Positions 31,549 to 40,367 of a stretch of 42,201 nucleotides of DNA are shown one piece after another. The stretch lies in the NCBI GenBank assembly GCA_904397835.1, contig CAJFOV010000034.1, forward strand, positions 1-42,201, given 5' to 3'. Origin of the DNA: Candidatus Aristotella avistercoris (GTDB lineage Bacteria > Bacillota > Clostridia > Oscillospirales > Ruminococcaceae). Under the pieces are notes generated by a model. That model saw nothing but the letters and a program-made list of their open reading frames with translations. It was not told where the DNA came from and did not search any database. Position numbers and translations under genes: made by a program. The stretch's first letter is position 1; each line of letters starts with the position of its first letter.

Positions 31549-32380
31549 CTGTCAAAAATCGTAGTGGACGAGCAGCTTTGCCAGGATGATTTCCCACTGC
31601 TTCCCCCACTGGAAGCATCAACCTTATCCTATCTTTCCCATCTCAATGCCAGGGTTTGGTCCGTTCGCTGGTTGGCCTGGTGTGCAATCTCAGGCGCCTC
31701 GCTGGGACGCCACCTCATACAGATCCGCACCTACACCCGTCACCAACGGCGCAGGAAAGATCCGTCTTGACCTTGTAGCGCTTATGCTTATACCGCGCCC
31801 CAGTGATGATATCGTCCCTCACAGGCAGACCTCTTTCCAAACAGCTTCTCAAGCCCATGAACCCAGAATTGTTTTCGAGCGCTTTTAAGAATCTTTGAAT
31901 CAATGGTAGGACCCTCCACGGCTCTGGAATCTCCCCCTCTCATTGGCTTGCAAGCAATCAATGATATGCCTTGCGCCTCCTCTCTCAAGCGGGAATTGTT
32001 CCTCCTTGGAAAGATCTTGCTTTTTCACATCGTACAGCCCTTGCTATGGAAGAAATCTCCTGCCAAAATCCTGCTACAGGGCCTAAAAAACGGAAGGTCC
32101 CTCTGCCAAAACTCGTCAACTGGACAATCTGTTGTGATCTTTCCAGTGGGCTCTGGGCAATTTTCCTGAAAAAGAGAAAGGCACTTGCAGCGGGACAGAA
32201 AAACTGCTATTCTGTTTGAAACAGGGGAGGCGTCCCTTAGAAAAAGTGGACGCGGAATCCCTGCCTGCTGTCTCCTCAGTGAGTTGGGGAGCTCTTTTCC
32301 CTGTTAGGCCGGCAGCCTGCAACGGGATGGGGCCATCCCTGGAACAGGATAGATCAACCGATTGAGAGAGGTGACTAAAG
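31549..32380. other. Gene-free 0.8 kb with degenerate coding traces on the minus strand
   Basis: No intact gene. On the minus strand, overlapping short frames between about 31,560 and 31,990 change frame several times yet read like protein (GLPVRDDIITGARYKHKRYK near 31,760-31,850; in another frame GVGADLYEVASQRG near 31,690-31,740; GKQWEIILAKLLVHYDF near 31,560-31,610). That pattern suggests a decayed gene, but I cannot name it. GC is below that of the neighbours from about 31,800 to 32,250. No clear inverted-repeat ends of an insertion sequence were found. The right end carries the ribosome-binding site GAGAGGTGA of the next gene. Confidence 0.4.
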
Positions 32381-32962
32381 ATGAAGCGAATTCTTATTGT
32401 GGTGGGCGGCGGACGCCCAAAGGGCAACACGGCCCAACTGGTGGAAAACTTTGTAGACGGCGCCGAAAGCGCAGGGCACCAGGTGGAGGTCATATCTCTC
32501 CTCAAAGAGGAGGTGCGGGGTTGTCTTGGGTGCAATGCCTGCCGCTATGGCAAACCGTGTGTTCAAAAGGACGCCTTTAACAACATGGTGCCTAAGATCC
32601 AAGCAGCGGACCTGATTGTCTTTGCCTCCCCGCTGTATTTTTGGACCATCTCCTCCCGGCTTAAGGCCTTTATTGAGCGGTTCTACGCCATTGCCCAAGA
32701 GGATCCCTACCCGCTCATGGGCCGGTATGAGAAATACCCCATCAAAGACTGCGCCCTGTTGATGACAGCGGCGGACAACTATTTTTGGACCTTTGAACAG
32801 GCCGTCTCCTACTACCGCTTTGCCATTGTGAACTATATTGGTTTCCGGGATCGGGGGATGCTGCTGGCCGGCGGATGCGGGGAGACCAATGCCAGCCCCC
32901 GCATTGACCAGACTGGTTACCTGGACAAGGCCTTTGCCTTTGGGCGGCACATTTTGGATTAG
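32381..32962 (+). CDS. NADPH-dependent FMN reductase / iron-sulfur flavoprotein-like
   Basis: A 193-residue flavodoxin-fold oxidoreductase. The FMN phosphate loop is GGGRPKGNTAQLVE (9-22), the isoalloxazine-contact loop is SPLYFWTISSRLKAFIERF, and a Cys cluster GCLGCNACRYGKPC places Cys48, Cys51, Cys54 and Cys60 as in flavoproteins that carry or resemble a 4Fe-4S site. These enzymes use NAD(P)H to reduce flavins, quinones, nitro or azo compounds. The physiological substrate is unknown. The start at 32381 has AGAGAGGTGA upstream. It is monocistronic between a degenerate region and a terminator. Confidence 0.9.
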   Translation: MKRILIVVGGGRPKGNTAQLVENFVDGAESAGHQVEVISLLKEEVRGCLGCNACRYGKPCVQKDAFNNMVPKIQAADLIVFASPLYFWTISSRLKAFIERFYAIAQEDPYPLMGRYEKYPIKDCALLMTAADNYFWTFEQAVSYYRFAIVNYIGFRDRGMLLAGGCGETNASPRIDQTGYLDKAFAFGRHILD

Positions 32963-33023
32963 AGGATTCTTTTCTCCATGGGCTCAAGAAAAAGTGCAAA
33001 GAACTTTTCCATAATATCAATAC

Positions 33024-33055
33024 AAAAACTCCCCGGCCGTGCCGGGGAGTTTTTC
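33024..33055. terminator. Terminator between the reductase and LtaS-like genes
   Basis: AAAACTCCCCGGC pairs with GCCGGGGAGTTTT around CGT, giving T runs on both strands between two convergent genes. Confidence 0.9.
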
Positions 33056-33085
33056 AATTTTAGCGGCATCCCTTGATATCTGGAA

Positions 33086-35098
33086 TCAATGCCCAAAGAG
33101 GTAGCGGAAGTAGTCCGTATCCAGCACGCCCTGGCAGTACTGCATCTTGTTGCGCACCATGGCCTTCACCGCCTCCACATACCCTTCAGGGATGGTGGTG
33201 TTTTCATCCCTTGGGACAAAGCGATTGGTGGCCGCATAATAGGTACCCAGATCCGTCTTCCAATCATAGTTGGCGTTAAAGACCAGCGCCATCCCATCGG
33301 AGAACACATCCCTGCCCACCATCAGGCGGGAGTCAAACGGGGTCCCAAAGAGGTTGGAGAGGGTGGGCAGAATGTCCAAGCTGGAGGTTGGGCTGTCTAC
33401 CACAATGGGGGCCTCGTCCTCCAGACATCCGCTCCAGAGAATCAAGCGAGAGTGATCCCTCTGGAAATAATCATTTACAGAAAATCCGTACAGCTCTGAG
33501 AGGTTTGGTAGGCTGCCAAGGGTTCCACCGGAGTCCAATCCATAGGGGAAGTGATCCGCCGAAATGCAGATGACTGTGTCATCCGCAAGGCCATGCGCCT
33601 CCAACTGATCCACAAGATAGGTCAGGGCGTCCTCAAGATCCAGGTTTGCTGCCAGATACCCCTTGACTGCATCGGAATAGGGCAGGTTTTTGACCCTGTC
33701 CCAATGCCTGCTGGTCATGGCGTTGCCGCCGGGGCTATAGCTGTTGTGGCCGCTGACAGACATGTAATAGATGTTGAAGGGCTGTTTGTCGATGTAGGTC
33801 GGGAGGGTTCCCTTGATCATCTCATAGTCGCTCTGGGGCCAGAGATTCTGCACATATTGCTCCATGCCGTTGCCATACCCCATAAAGCCGTCGGAGTAAC
33901 CCAGGTTGTTGTGGGTGATGTTGCGGTCATAGTAAGTATAGGAATTGTTATGGTAAGCTTTACCATAGTAGCCCAGGCGGTCAAGCTGACTGCCCATGGT
34001 GTAATAGTTCAGATGACCGGCAGTGTTTTTAAAGGACATCCCTCCATCGGTGGGGAACATGCCAAAGAGGTTCTGATACTCCCCGCCAGTGGTTCCTGCA
34101 CTGGCAGGCTGGTAATAGTCGGTGAAATTGATCCCCTTTGTGGCCAGGCGGTAGAGGGTGGGGGTCAGCTCCGGGTCAATCACTTCAGCTGTAAAGGCCT
34201 CCGCAGTGATCATAATGAGATTTTTGCCCCGGAACATCCCTGTGTACTGGTTCTGCCGAGTGGGCGTCAGGCTCTGCACATAGTCGTTGAGAACCTGAAC
34301 CTGGGGCGGGGCAGTCTGATTGATGCCTTGAAAATCAATTTCCTCCTGGTTGTATCCGTAAGAAGGTGGGTCTGTCTCTTGCTCCGTCTCAGAGGATCCT
34401 ACACTGGAACCCTCTCCAGAGGTGACGATGGCATCGTGCACCTCAAAGGTGATGCCCCCGCCAAACAGCTGATGTTTGAGATCCAGCCTCATCCCGGTGA
34501 GCAGGCCAAAATTGGCCACCGCCGACTGAAAGTTATACTGTGAGTCATAAATTGGTTTAAAAATCCCATTGCTAAAAATGATTCCCAGTGCAATTCCATA
34601 GGCAACCACCGAGCTTACGGCGGTGGCGGCTCTGGTCACCCGATTGCCCTGTGGGGTGGGCAGCCATTCCTGACTCAAGAGCAGATATAGGAGAACAGGG
34701 AGCACAAATAGGAACATGACAAAGATGCCCCCCTGCTGAAAGATCAAGTTCAAAATTTCTGCAGAGTAACTGCTCAGGGCATCCCCTGCCCCGCCTGTCA
34801 GAGTGTTGAGGTCATAGAACTGTTTAAACTGCTTGTAGATCAGAAATTCCACAAGATATATCAGACCAATGAGAAAAAGAAATACGGCGGCAATGGAGCG
34901 GTTTACCCGCCTGCTTTTGTGCAACGAGGAGAGAAGGTAGCCAATTCCGCCGTATGCGATGCTGAAAAACAGCAGGGGAAAAAAGCTGACCGAAAATAGG
35001 CCGCCCGCTGTGAAGATCCGAAAGACAACTTCACAGTACAAAATAGTCCCCATAAAGAGGAGAACAAACATCAAATGGGTCTGTTTCTTTCTTTCCAT
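33086..35098 (-). CDS. LtaS-like sulfatase-fold phosphoglycerol transferase
   Basis: A 670-residue membrane enzyme of the lipoteichoic acid synthase family. Five N-terminal membrane segments (between 8 and 182) and an extracellular linker lead to a sulfatase-type catalytic domain from about 290. Metal and catalytic residues by alignment: Glu300 (MITAEAF), nucleophile Thr337 (AGTTGGEY), Asp515/His516 (SADHFPYG). Active-site His residues such as SGHNSY also occur. It would move glycerol phosphate from phosphatidylglycerol onto a growing chain or lipid outside the membrane. Whether this organism makes classical LTA is not shown. The start at 35098 has GGTGAT before it. It lies alone, convergent with the flavoprotein reductase gene. 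Confidence 0.93.
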   Translation of the reverse strand: MERKKQTHLMFVLLFMGTILYCEVVFRIFTAGGLFSVSFFPLLFFSIAYGGIGYLLSSLHKSRRVNRSIAAVFLFLIGLIYLVEFLIYKQFKQFYDLNTLTGGAGDALSSYSAEILNLIFQQGGIFVMFLFVLPVLLYLLLSQEWLPTPQGNRVTRAATAVSSVVAYGIALGIIFSNGIFKPIYDSQYNFQSAVANFGLLTGMRLDLKHQLFGGGITFEVHDAIVTSGEGSSVGSSETEQETDPPSYGYNQEEIDFQGINQTAPPQVQVLNDYVQSLTPTRQNQYTGMFRGKNLIMITAEAFTAEVIDPELTPTLYRLATKGINFTDYYQPASAGTTGGEYQNLFGMFPTDGGMSFKNTAGHLNYYTMGSQLDRLGYYGKAYHNNSYTYYDRNITHNNLGYSDGFMGYGNGMEQYVQNLWPQSDYEMIKGTLPTYIDKQPFNIYYMSVSGHNSYSPGGNAMTSRHWDRVKNLPYSDAVKGYLAANLDLEDALTYLVDQLEAHGLADDTVICISADHFPYGLDSGGTLGSLPNLSELYGFSVNDYFQRDHSRLILWSGCLEDEAPIVVDSPTSSLDILPTLSNLFGTPFDSRLMVGRDVFSDGMALVFNANYDWKTDLGTYYAATNRFVPRDENTTIPEGYVEAVKAMVRNKMQYCQGVLDTDYFRYLFGH

Positions 35099-35261
35099 CC
35101 AACATCACCAAAATAAATTATATCTATTTTGACGACAATTTTCAATATATTTCGACAGAAATTCTGCCTTTTTCACCAAAATCAATACCTTTCACACCTA
35201 TGACCGAATGACCGGTGAAGCGGATGTTTCTTTTCTAGAAACCACACAATCGATCCTACAA

Positions 35262-35741
35262 TCAGTGATTGCGCGTTAACAATAGCAACAAGGCCACGAC
35301 GGCCACAGCCAGCAGGAACAATGAGGCGCCAACAAATGAACGCTTTGAAGGGTCAGAAGGCTCGTCTGTTCCAGGGTAGATTGTTCGTTTTGGGTTCTCC
35401 TTGGCCGATCTCGCAAAGGTCCGATCAGGGCAATTATGCTTTGCCTGATAGGCAAGAGCAAGGGGATCCTTCTGCATCATGATGCGCTGATAGAAGTTTT
35501 CAAGCCAAAGCACATCCCCGCGGGAACATAGATCGCCTTCCTCCACATCATTTTCATGGGCAATTTGATTGCGAATGTATCGATAGTGTTTGAGCTGCAA
35601 ATAATCATCTCGCCATCCAGATACATGATAGGGCCCGCCCCTATCCTTCTCCATATCCTGTATGTATCCAGTGATCCCAATTCCATTCATATCCCGGCAC
35701 AGATTATCTAGCCGCTTATAGGCGTTCATAAAGCCCGCCAT
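35262..35741 (-). CDS. Tail-anchored protein of unknown function
   Basis: A 159-residue protein. Residues 1-80 are a helical soluble region (MNAYKRLDNLCRDMNGIG; HYRYIRNQIAHENDVEE) resembling HEPN/DUF4145-like helical folds only loosely. A hydrophilic linker and a C-terminal membrane segment (about 136-155) with a short basic end follow. The start at 35741 has GGAGG eight bases upstream; an in-frame ATG eight codons earlier lacks one. GC is lower than that of the neighbours. Lying next to tRNA-Leu, it may be an acquired gene. No family was recognised. Confidence 0.7.
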   Translation of the reverse strand: MAGFMNAYKRLDNLCRDMNGIGITGYIQDMEKDRGGPYHVSGWRDDYLQLKHYRYIRNQIAHENDVEEGDLCSRGDVLWLENFYQRIMMQKDPLALAYQAKHNCPDRTFARSAKENPKRTIYPGTDEPSDPSKRSFVGASLFLLAVAVVALLLLLTRNH

Positions 35742-35940
35742 ACCCCCAACCTCCAGAAAGCACATTTAAGAAGCGGAACCAATCATTTATCCTATAACCG
35801 ATAGGAAATCTTGTCCGTCCCTTCCACTTTTGTGTCAAAATGTCAGTTTTAACAGAGTTGCCGCAGGTGTTGCAATGTATGAATCTGCAATCCTGCAAAC
35901 TCATATGATCCTATGGCTACGACACAACAAATTCCAGTGC

Positions 35941-35976
35941 AAAAAGAGCGCCGCAAGCGATACATCGCTTGCGGCG
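35941..35976 (-). terminator. Terminator of tRNA-Leu
   Basis: CGCCGCAAGCGA/TCGCTTGCGGCG stem with a TGTA loop on the minus strand, followed by CTCTTTTTG. Confidence 0.9.
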
Positions 35977-35978
35977 AG

Positions 35979-36062
35979 TGGTGCGGGTAACAGGACTTGA
36001 ACCTGCACGTCGGAGACACCAGATCCTAAGTCTGGCGCGTCTGCCAATTCCGCCATACCCGC
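35979..36062 (-). tRNA. tRNA-Leu(TAG)
   Basis: Class II tRNA with an acceptor stem GCGGGTA/TACCCGC, anticodon stem CCAGA/TCTGG around CTTAGGA (anticodon TAG, reads CUA and CUG), a short variable arm (TGTCTCCGACG) and a T arm CAGG-TTCAAGT-CCTG. The CCA end is encoded. It has its own promoter and terminator. Confidence 0.96.
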
Positions 36063-36076
36063 AAAGCACGACACCT

Positions 36077-36106
36077 ATTATACCTTTTTCAGAGGGGCTC
36101 TGTCAA
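36077..36106 (-). promoter_or_regulatory. Promoter of tRNA-Leu, overlapping the upstream terminator
   Basis: Minus-strand -35 TTGACA (36101-36106), 18-bp spacer, -10 TATAAT (36077-36082). The -35 element sits within the 3' arm of the operon terminator hairpin at 36094-36130. Confidence 0.85.
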
Positions 36107-36130
36107 CTCCCAGACCGGCGACAGAGCCCC
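36094..36130 (-). terminator. Terminator-like hairpin of the murD operon
   Basis: GGGGCTCTGTC (complement of 36120-36130) pairs with GACAGAGCCCC (complement of 36094-36104), an 11-bp stem with a 15-base loop. No strong T run follows. The -35 box of tRNA-Leu lies inside it. Confidence 0.65.
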
Positions 36131-36140
36131 CATTCCCTTT

Positions 36141-37415
36141 CTATTTCTCCACCGGGAGAACACCCTGGCGCACTAGGGAGTCGGCCGCCAGGATCACCCC
36201 CATCTTGCCAGAGGGGTAGGTGAGCCCCCCTTGCATCCATGCGGCATAGGGCTCCCGCAGGGGGGCGTCCGCGGACAGCTCAATGGAGGCGCCCATGGTG
36301 AAGGCGCCTGCCGCCATGATGATGGGGCTGTTGTATCCGGGCATGTCCCAGGGTTCGGGGGTGACAAAGGAGTCAATGGGCGCTCCCTTCTGGATGCCCT
36401 GGCAGAAGGCCACCAGGGCCTCTGGAGTTCCCAACTTCACCGCCTGGATGATGTCCGAGCGGGGATCATTGACCTTGGGATAGACCTCATACCCCAGCAG
36501 CTCAAAGAGGGCGGCGGCGAACACTGCTGTCTTCAGGGCGGATTCCACCACCGTGGGGGCAAAGAACAGGCCCATAAACATGTTGCGGTTCTGCCCCAGG
36601 GTGCAGCCCACCTCCTTGCCTGCGCCGGGCGTGGTCAAGCGGAAGGCACACAGCTCCACCAGATCCTTGCGGCCGGCGATGTAGCCGCCGGTCTGAGCGA
36701 TGCCGCCGCCTGGGTTCTTAATGAGGGAGCCCATGATGAGGTCCGCCCCCACCTGAGTGGGTTCCTCCAGCTCGGTGAACTCCCCGTAGCAGTTGTCTAC
36801 CAAAATCAGCGCATCGGGATTCCCCTTGCGCACCTGTTGGCAGATGCGGCGGATCTGTGCAATGTCCAGGGTGTTGCGCAGAGAGTAACCCCGAGACCGC
36901 TGGATGTATGCCACCTTGACCCCTTGGACTGCGGCGGGAATGCCATCATAGTCTGGGGAGCCATCTGCTTGAAGATCCAGCTGTCGGTACTGGACGCCAA
37001 AGTCCATCAGGCAGCCGCTGCAGTGCTCCCCCAGGCCGATGATGTTCTCCAAGGTGTCATAGGGCTTGCCCGTCAGGGAGAGGAGCACATCCCCAGGCCG
37101 CAGCACGCCAAAGAGCGCCGTGGACAGGGCGTGGGTGCCGTTGACAAAGTTGTGGCGCACCAGGGCATCCTCCGCCCCCACCACCCGGGCAAAGACCCGG
37201 TCCAAGGCATCCCTCCCCCGGTCCCCGTAGCCATAGCCGGTGGTACCCATCAGGTGAGACTCTGAGATTCCCTCCCCTATGAAGGCCGCCAGAACCTTTT
37301 GGGCGTTGTATTCGGCCACCGCTTCGATGCGCCGGAACGCCTCCTGGCAGAGGTCCTGGGCCTCATGGGCCTTCTGTTCTATGTAGGGATGGATCTCAAA
37401 AAATGTCTGCTGCAT
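36141..37415 (-). CDS. Methionine gamma-lyase family PLP enzyme (YnbB-like)
   Basis: A 424-residue fold-type I PLP enzyme of the family annotated as methionine gamma-lyase family or aluminium-resistance protein. The PLP-binding Lys233 is in MGSLIKNPGGG, Asp207 is in LVDNCYGEF, and GYGYGDRGRD and HALSTALFGVLRPGD are characteristic. True methionine gamma-lyase activity is not proven for this group; the substrate is probably a sulfur or carbon-sulfur amino acid. I start it at ATG 37415, which has AGGAGG about ten bases upstream; the frame is open further 5' into the GNAT gene. It overlaps that gene by 20 bases and is the last gene of a five-gene operon. Confidence 0.9.
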   Translation of the reverse strand: MQQTFFEIHPYIEQKAHEAQDLCQEAFRRIEAVAEYNAQKVLAAFIGEGISESHLMGTTGYGYGDRGRDALDRVFARVVGAEDALVRHNFVNGTHALSTALFGVLRPGDVLLSLTGKPYDTLENIIGLGEHCSGCLMDFGVQYRQLDLQADGSPDYDGIPAAVQGVKVAYIQRSRGYSLRNTLDIAQIRRICQQVRKGNPDALILVDNCYGEFTELEEPTQVGADLIMGSLIKNPGGGIAQTGGYIAGRKDLVELCAFRLTTPGAGKEVGCTLGQNRNMFMGLFFAPTVVESALKTAVFAAALFELLGYEVYPKVNDPRSDIIQAVKLGTPEALVAFCQGIQKGAPIDSFVTPEPWDMPGYNSPIIMAAGAFTMGASIELSADAPLREPYAAWMQGGLTYPSGKMGVILAADSLVRQGVLPVEK

Positions 37416-38238
37416 GGTCTTCTTCCTCCTGCCCCGCAGGGCTTTTTTCTTCTTTGAGCGCAACGGTGGTAAAGGTGCCTGATACCTCAAAACCCAGAGC
37501 CTCATAGAAGGGCACCAAGGTCTCTTCGGCACACATGAGACCAGGCAGGGCCCCCCGTTTGAGGGAGTGGTTCACCAGGGCCCGCACCAGGTCTGAGGCA
37601 TACCCCTTGCCTCGGCAAGGCTCCAGGGTTGCCACACATCCAAGATAGCTCCACCGGCCCACAAAGCCATAGAGGCCGGCGGTGGCCACAGGAATCCCCG
37701 CCTCTTGAATCTCATAGATCTCCACATGCCCATGGCGCATGCGGTGGTTCATGTCCAAATACCACCGGTCCATGGGGTGGCTGTCCAACATATAAGGCAA
37801 AGAATCGGCAAAAATTTGATAGGTCTCCCGCAGCCTGCTGGCCTGCACAACCGGGTGTCTGGGGGCCCTCTGCCAGATGCCGCTGTGGAGCATGGAGGTC
37901 CCTTTCCAATAGTCCACTGGCTCCCGGGGCCAGTATCGGGTGATGAAGGGATCCACCGCCAGTAGATCTCCCTCCAGCTCCGGGCAGTCCTGGGCCTGGA
38001 GGAACTGGGACAGCTCCTCCCACTGGGTTCCATCCAGGGCGATGAGGCTGAAAAGCCCATGGAACCGGCACAGGACCCCACAGGGATGTTCCTCTTCATC
38101 CAACAGCAGCCAATAATCTGCATCATCCCCGATGGGATAGCTCAGGAAGGTGCTGGCGATGCGGCAGCCCGCAATGGGCTCTGTCAGACACAGGCGGAAA
38201 AAGTCTGACCGGAGCTCCGGTGTCACCTGCCTAATCAA
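37396..38238 (-). CDS. GNAT-family N-acetyltransferase
   Basis: A 280-residue protein. The C-terminal half is a GNAT acetyltransferase with the acetyl-CoA pyrophosphate loop EPCRGKGYASDLV and the strands GFVGRWSYLGCVATL and FYEALGFEVSGTFTTVAL. The N-terminal half (1-130) has a degenerate GNAT-like layout. It acetylates an unknown amine or amino group. The start is TTG at 38238, supported by AAGGGA upstream and by an eight-base overlap with the M42 peptidase gene. The rare start and overlap suggest coupled, moderate translation. Confidence 0.85.
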   Translation of the reverse strand: MIRQVTPELRSDFFRLCLTEPIAGCRIASTFLSYPIGDDADYWLLLDEEEHPCGVLCRFHGLFSLIALDGTQWEELSQFLQAQDCPELEGDLLAVDPFITRYWPREPVDYWKGTSMLHSGIWQRAPRHPVVQASRLRETYQIFADSLPYMLDSHPMDRWYLDMNHRMRHGHVEIYEIQEAGIPVATAGLYGFVGRWSYLGCVATLEPCRGKGYASDLVRALVNHSLKRGALPGLMCAEETLVPFYEALGFEVSGTFTTVALKEEKSPAGQEEEDHAADIF

Positions 38239-39265
38239 AAGCCGGATTCCCTTCCAACATTCCTTTTAAAAGTGCCAGGGTTGGCTCCAGATCCCGCTCC
38301 TGGAGCACACAGGCTGGGGAGTGCAGATACCGGCAGGGCAGGGATACCGCCATGACCCTTGCCCCACACCCCGCCGTCTGAAAGGCCCGGGCCTCTGTGC
38401 CGCCATAGGCCCCCTCCTTGACCTGGTGGGGGATCTGTTTCTCTTGGGCCACCTGTTTGGCGTACTGCACCAGCTGGCGGTCGTACTTGGTCACCGTCTC
38501 AGTAAAGGGCAGCACTGGCCCATTCCCCAGGCGGCAGACCTGGCTTTCCTTGGGTACACCCCCCACGTCGGCTGCCGTGGTGTTCTCTACAGCGATGGCA
38601 ATCTCCGGCTGCAGCTGATGGCCGGCGGCCGTGGCGCCAGCAAGGCCCGTCTCCTCCTGGACACTGAACAGCAGCGTACAGTCATAGGGCAGGTCGGACT
38701 GGGCCAGGGCGATGAGCAGCGCGCAGCCCGCCCGGTCATCCAGGGCCTTGCCCTTGAAGTAGCCGTCTCCAAAGGAGAAAAATTCGGTGCAGAAGGTCCC
38801 GCAGTCCCCCACTTGGACCCGTTCCGTGGCCTCCTGGCGGGAGGAGGCGCCAATGTCGATGTACATATCGCTAAACTTGGGGGCGGCGTCCCGCTCCTCC
38901 TGGGACATGATGTGGACCGCCTTGGTCCCCACCACTCCATAGACGGAGCCATTGATCCGCACCGGTTTGCCAATGAGCACCCGCTCGTCAATGCCCCCCA
39001 CATTGGTAAATTTCAAATATCCATCCTCGGTGATGTGGGTGATGAGAAAGCCCACCTCGTCCATGTGGGCGGAGAAGAGCCAGCGGCGCTGTGGGGCCCG
39101 CCGCCCCTTTTTCACGGCCACCAGATTCCCCAGAGGGGTCACCTGGCAGTCACAGTAATCTTTGATCTGTTCCAAAATATACTCCCGCACCGCGCCCTCG
39201 TCGCCGGAGACGCCGTCAATGCCCGAGAGCTGCTGGATGGTTGTATGCAATTGCTCCAAATTCAT
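38231..39265 (-). CDS. M42-family metallopeptidase, YsdC-like
   Basis: A 344-residue cytoplasmic di-metal aminopeptidase. Ligands and catalytic residues are His67 and the following Asp in SAHMDEVG, Asp in KALDDRAGC, the Glu pair in SVQEETGLAG, Glu in AIAVENTTAADV (where classic PepA-type members have Asp), and His in RYLHSPACV. The Glu variant is known in the YsdC/FrvX branch, so it is not a defect. It trims peptides from the N-terminus in dodecamers. The start at 39265 has AGAGGAA six bases upstream. It lies 38 bases after a second M42 gene, a tandem paralogue pair. Confidence 0.92.
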   Translation of the reverse strand: MNLEQLHTTIQQLSGIDGVSGDEGAVREYILEQIKDYCDCQVTPLGNLVAVKKGRRAPQRRWLFSAHMDEVGFLITHITEDGYLKFTNVGGIDERVLIGKPVRINGSVYGVVGTKAVHIMSQEERDAAPKFSDMYIDIGASSRQEATERVQVGDCGTFCTEFFSFGDGYFKGKALDDRAGCALLIALAQSDLPYDCTLLFSVQEETGLAGATAAGHQLQPEIAIAVENTTAADVGGVPKESQVCRLGNGPVLPFTETVTKYDRQLVQYAKQVAQEKQIPHQVKEGAYGGTEARAFQTAGCGARVMAVSLPCRYLHSPACVLQERDLEPTLALLKGMLEGNPAFD

Positions 39266-39303
39266 GGCATTCCTCTTTTCTCCGCAGTTTGCCCCTGCGG
39301 CGG

Positions 39304-40344
39304 TTACTCACAGGTTGTCCCAGTGGAAAAGGCCTGCAGCAGGTGGCTGGCCAGCAGGCGGGCCGTGTTCTCCATATCCTGCAGGGAGACCACCTCCACA
39401 GGGGTGTGCATGTATTTCAGGGGCAGAGAGACCAATCCCATGGAGATCCCGCCCCGGCACAGGGCGATGTTGTCGGCATTGGTGCCGGTGCTCCGTCCCA
39501 TGCCCTCCAGCTGGTAGGGAATCTGCTCCTCCTGGGCGGTTTTCACCAGCTCCCGGCAGACAGTTTTGGACAGGATGGGGGCAAAGCCAATCATGGGGCC
39601 CTCCCCCAGGATGCCGCACCGGTCCTCTGGCACACCGGGGCTCTTGGCGTGGGAGACATCCACCGCAATGGCGTGGGTGGGGTTCACCTGGTAGGCGGCG
39701 GTGGTGGCGCCCATGCCGCCGATCTCCTCCATGGTGCTCAGCTGCACCGTCAGGCCACAGGGGAGCTCCCTACCTTTCAGCAGCTCCAGAGCCCGGATAA
39801 GGCAGGCACAGCAGGCCCGGTCGTCCATGGCCTTGCCTGTGAGCAGATCCCCCGAGAGCACCCGGCTGGTGGAATCGATGGTCACCACATCCCCCACCGA
39901 AACATGCTCCCTGGCCTGCTGGCCGTCAAAGCCGATGTCCAGATAGACCTCCTCCATGGAGGGGACTTTGCGCTTGTCGCCCTTCTGCAGGTGGGGCGGT
40001 ACGGAACAGACCACCCCCTTGACCGGACCCTTTTCCGTGTGGACCGTGACGGAGGAGGCCATGAGCAGCTGGCGGTTGATGCCGCCGGTGTTGGCCACTT
40101 TCAAAAAGCCCTGGTCGTCAATGTAGGTGACCATCATGCCGATCTCGTCCAGGTGGGCGTCCCAGAGCATGTGGGGCTGCCCCTCCTTGGGGGCCTGGAC
40201 GGTACAGACAACACTCCCCAGAGGGGTGACGGAGACCTCACCAAAGGGGGACAGCAGTTCTCTGGCCAGGGGGGCGGCCTGCCCCTCTGCGCCGGAGATG
40301 CCGACGGCTTGGGACAGGCGCAGGGTGATCTCTTTCAAATCCAT
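39304..40344 (-). CDS. M42-family metallopeptidase, second paralogue
   Basis: A 346-residue paralogue of the next gene with all metal-site motifs: WDAHLDEIG, KAMDDRACC, STMEEIGGMG, AIAVDVSHAKSP (classic Asp) and KYMHTPVEVV. It is an aminopeptidase with different side-chain preference, perhaps acidic or hydrophobic. Sequence identity to the first paralogue is low outside the active site, so the duplication is old. The start at 40344 has AAAGGAG 11 bases upstream, 23 bases after murD, and is probably cotranscribed with it. Confidence 0.92.
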   Translation of the reverse strand: MDLKEITLRLSQAVGISGAEGQAAPLARELLSPFGEVSVTPLGSVVCTVQAPKEGQPHMLWDAHLDEIGMMVTYIDDQGFLKVANTGGINRQLLMASSVTVHTEKGPVKGVVCSVPPHLQKGDKRKVPSMEEVYLDIGFDGQQAREHVSVGDVVTIDSTSRVLSGDLLTGKAMDDRACCACLIRALELLKGRELPCGLTVQLSTMEEIGGMGATTAAYQVNPTHAIAVDVSHAKSPGVPEDRCGILGEGPMIGFAPILSKTVCRELVKTAQEEQIPYQLEGMGRSTGTNADNIALCRGGISMGLVSLPLKYMHTPVEVVSLQDMENTARLLASHLLQAFSTGTTCE

Positions 40345-40367
40345 GGTGTGACGCTCCTTTCGTTGTG

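Noticed and set aside
31700-32000. Insertion-sequence transposase remnant
   Set aside because: No DDE motif, terminal inverted repeats or target duplication could be seen; only generic decayed coding traces remain.
35262-35741. HEPN toxin of a toxin-antitoxin pair
   Set aside because: The Arg-x4-6-His catalytic motif is only loosely matched, there is no partner antitoxin gene, and the protein ends in a membrane anchor.
38231-39265. M42 peptidase with a lost metal ligand (Glu for Asp)
   Set aside because: The YsdC/FrvX-type branch of M42 uses Glu at this position, so it is a known subtype and not damage.
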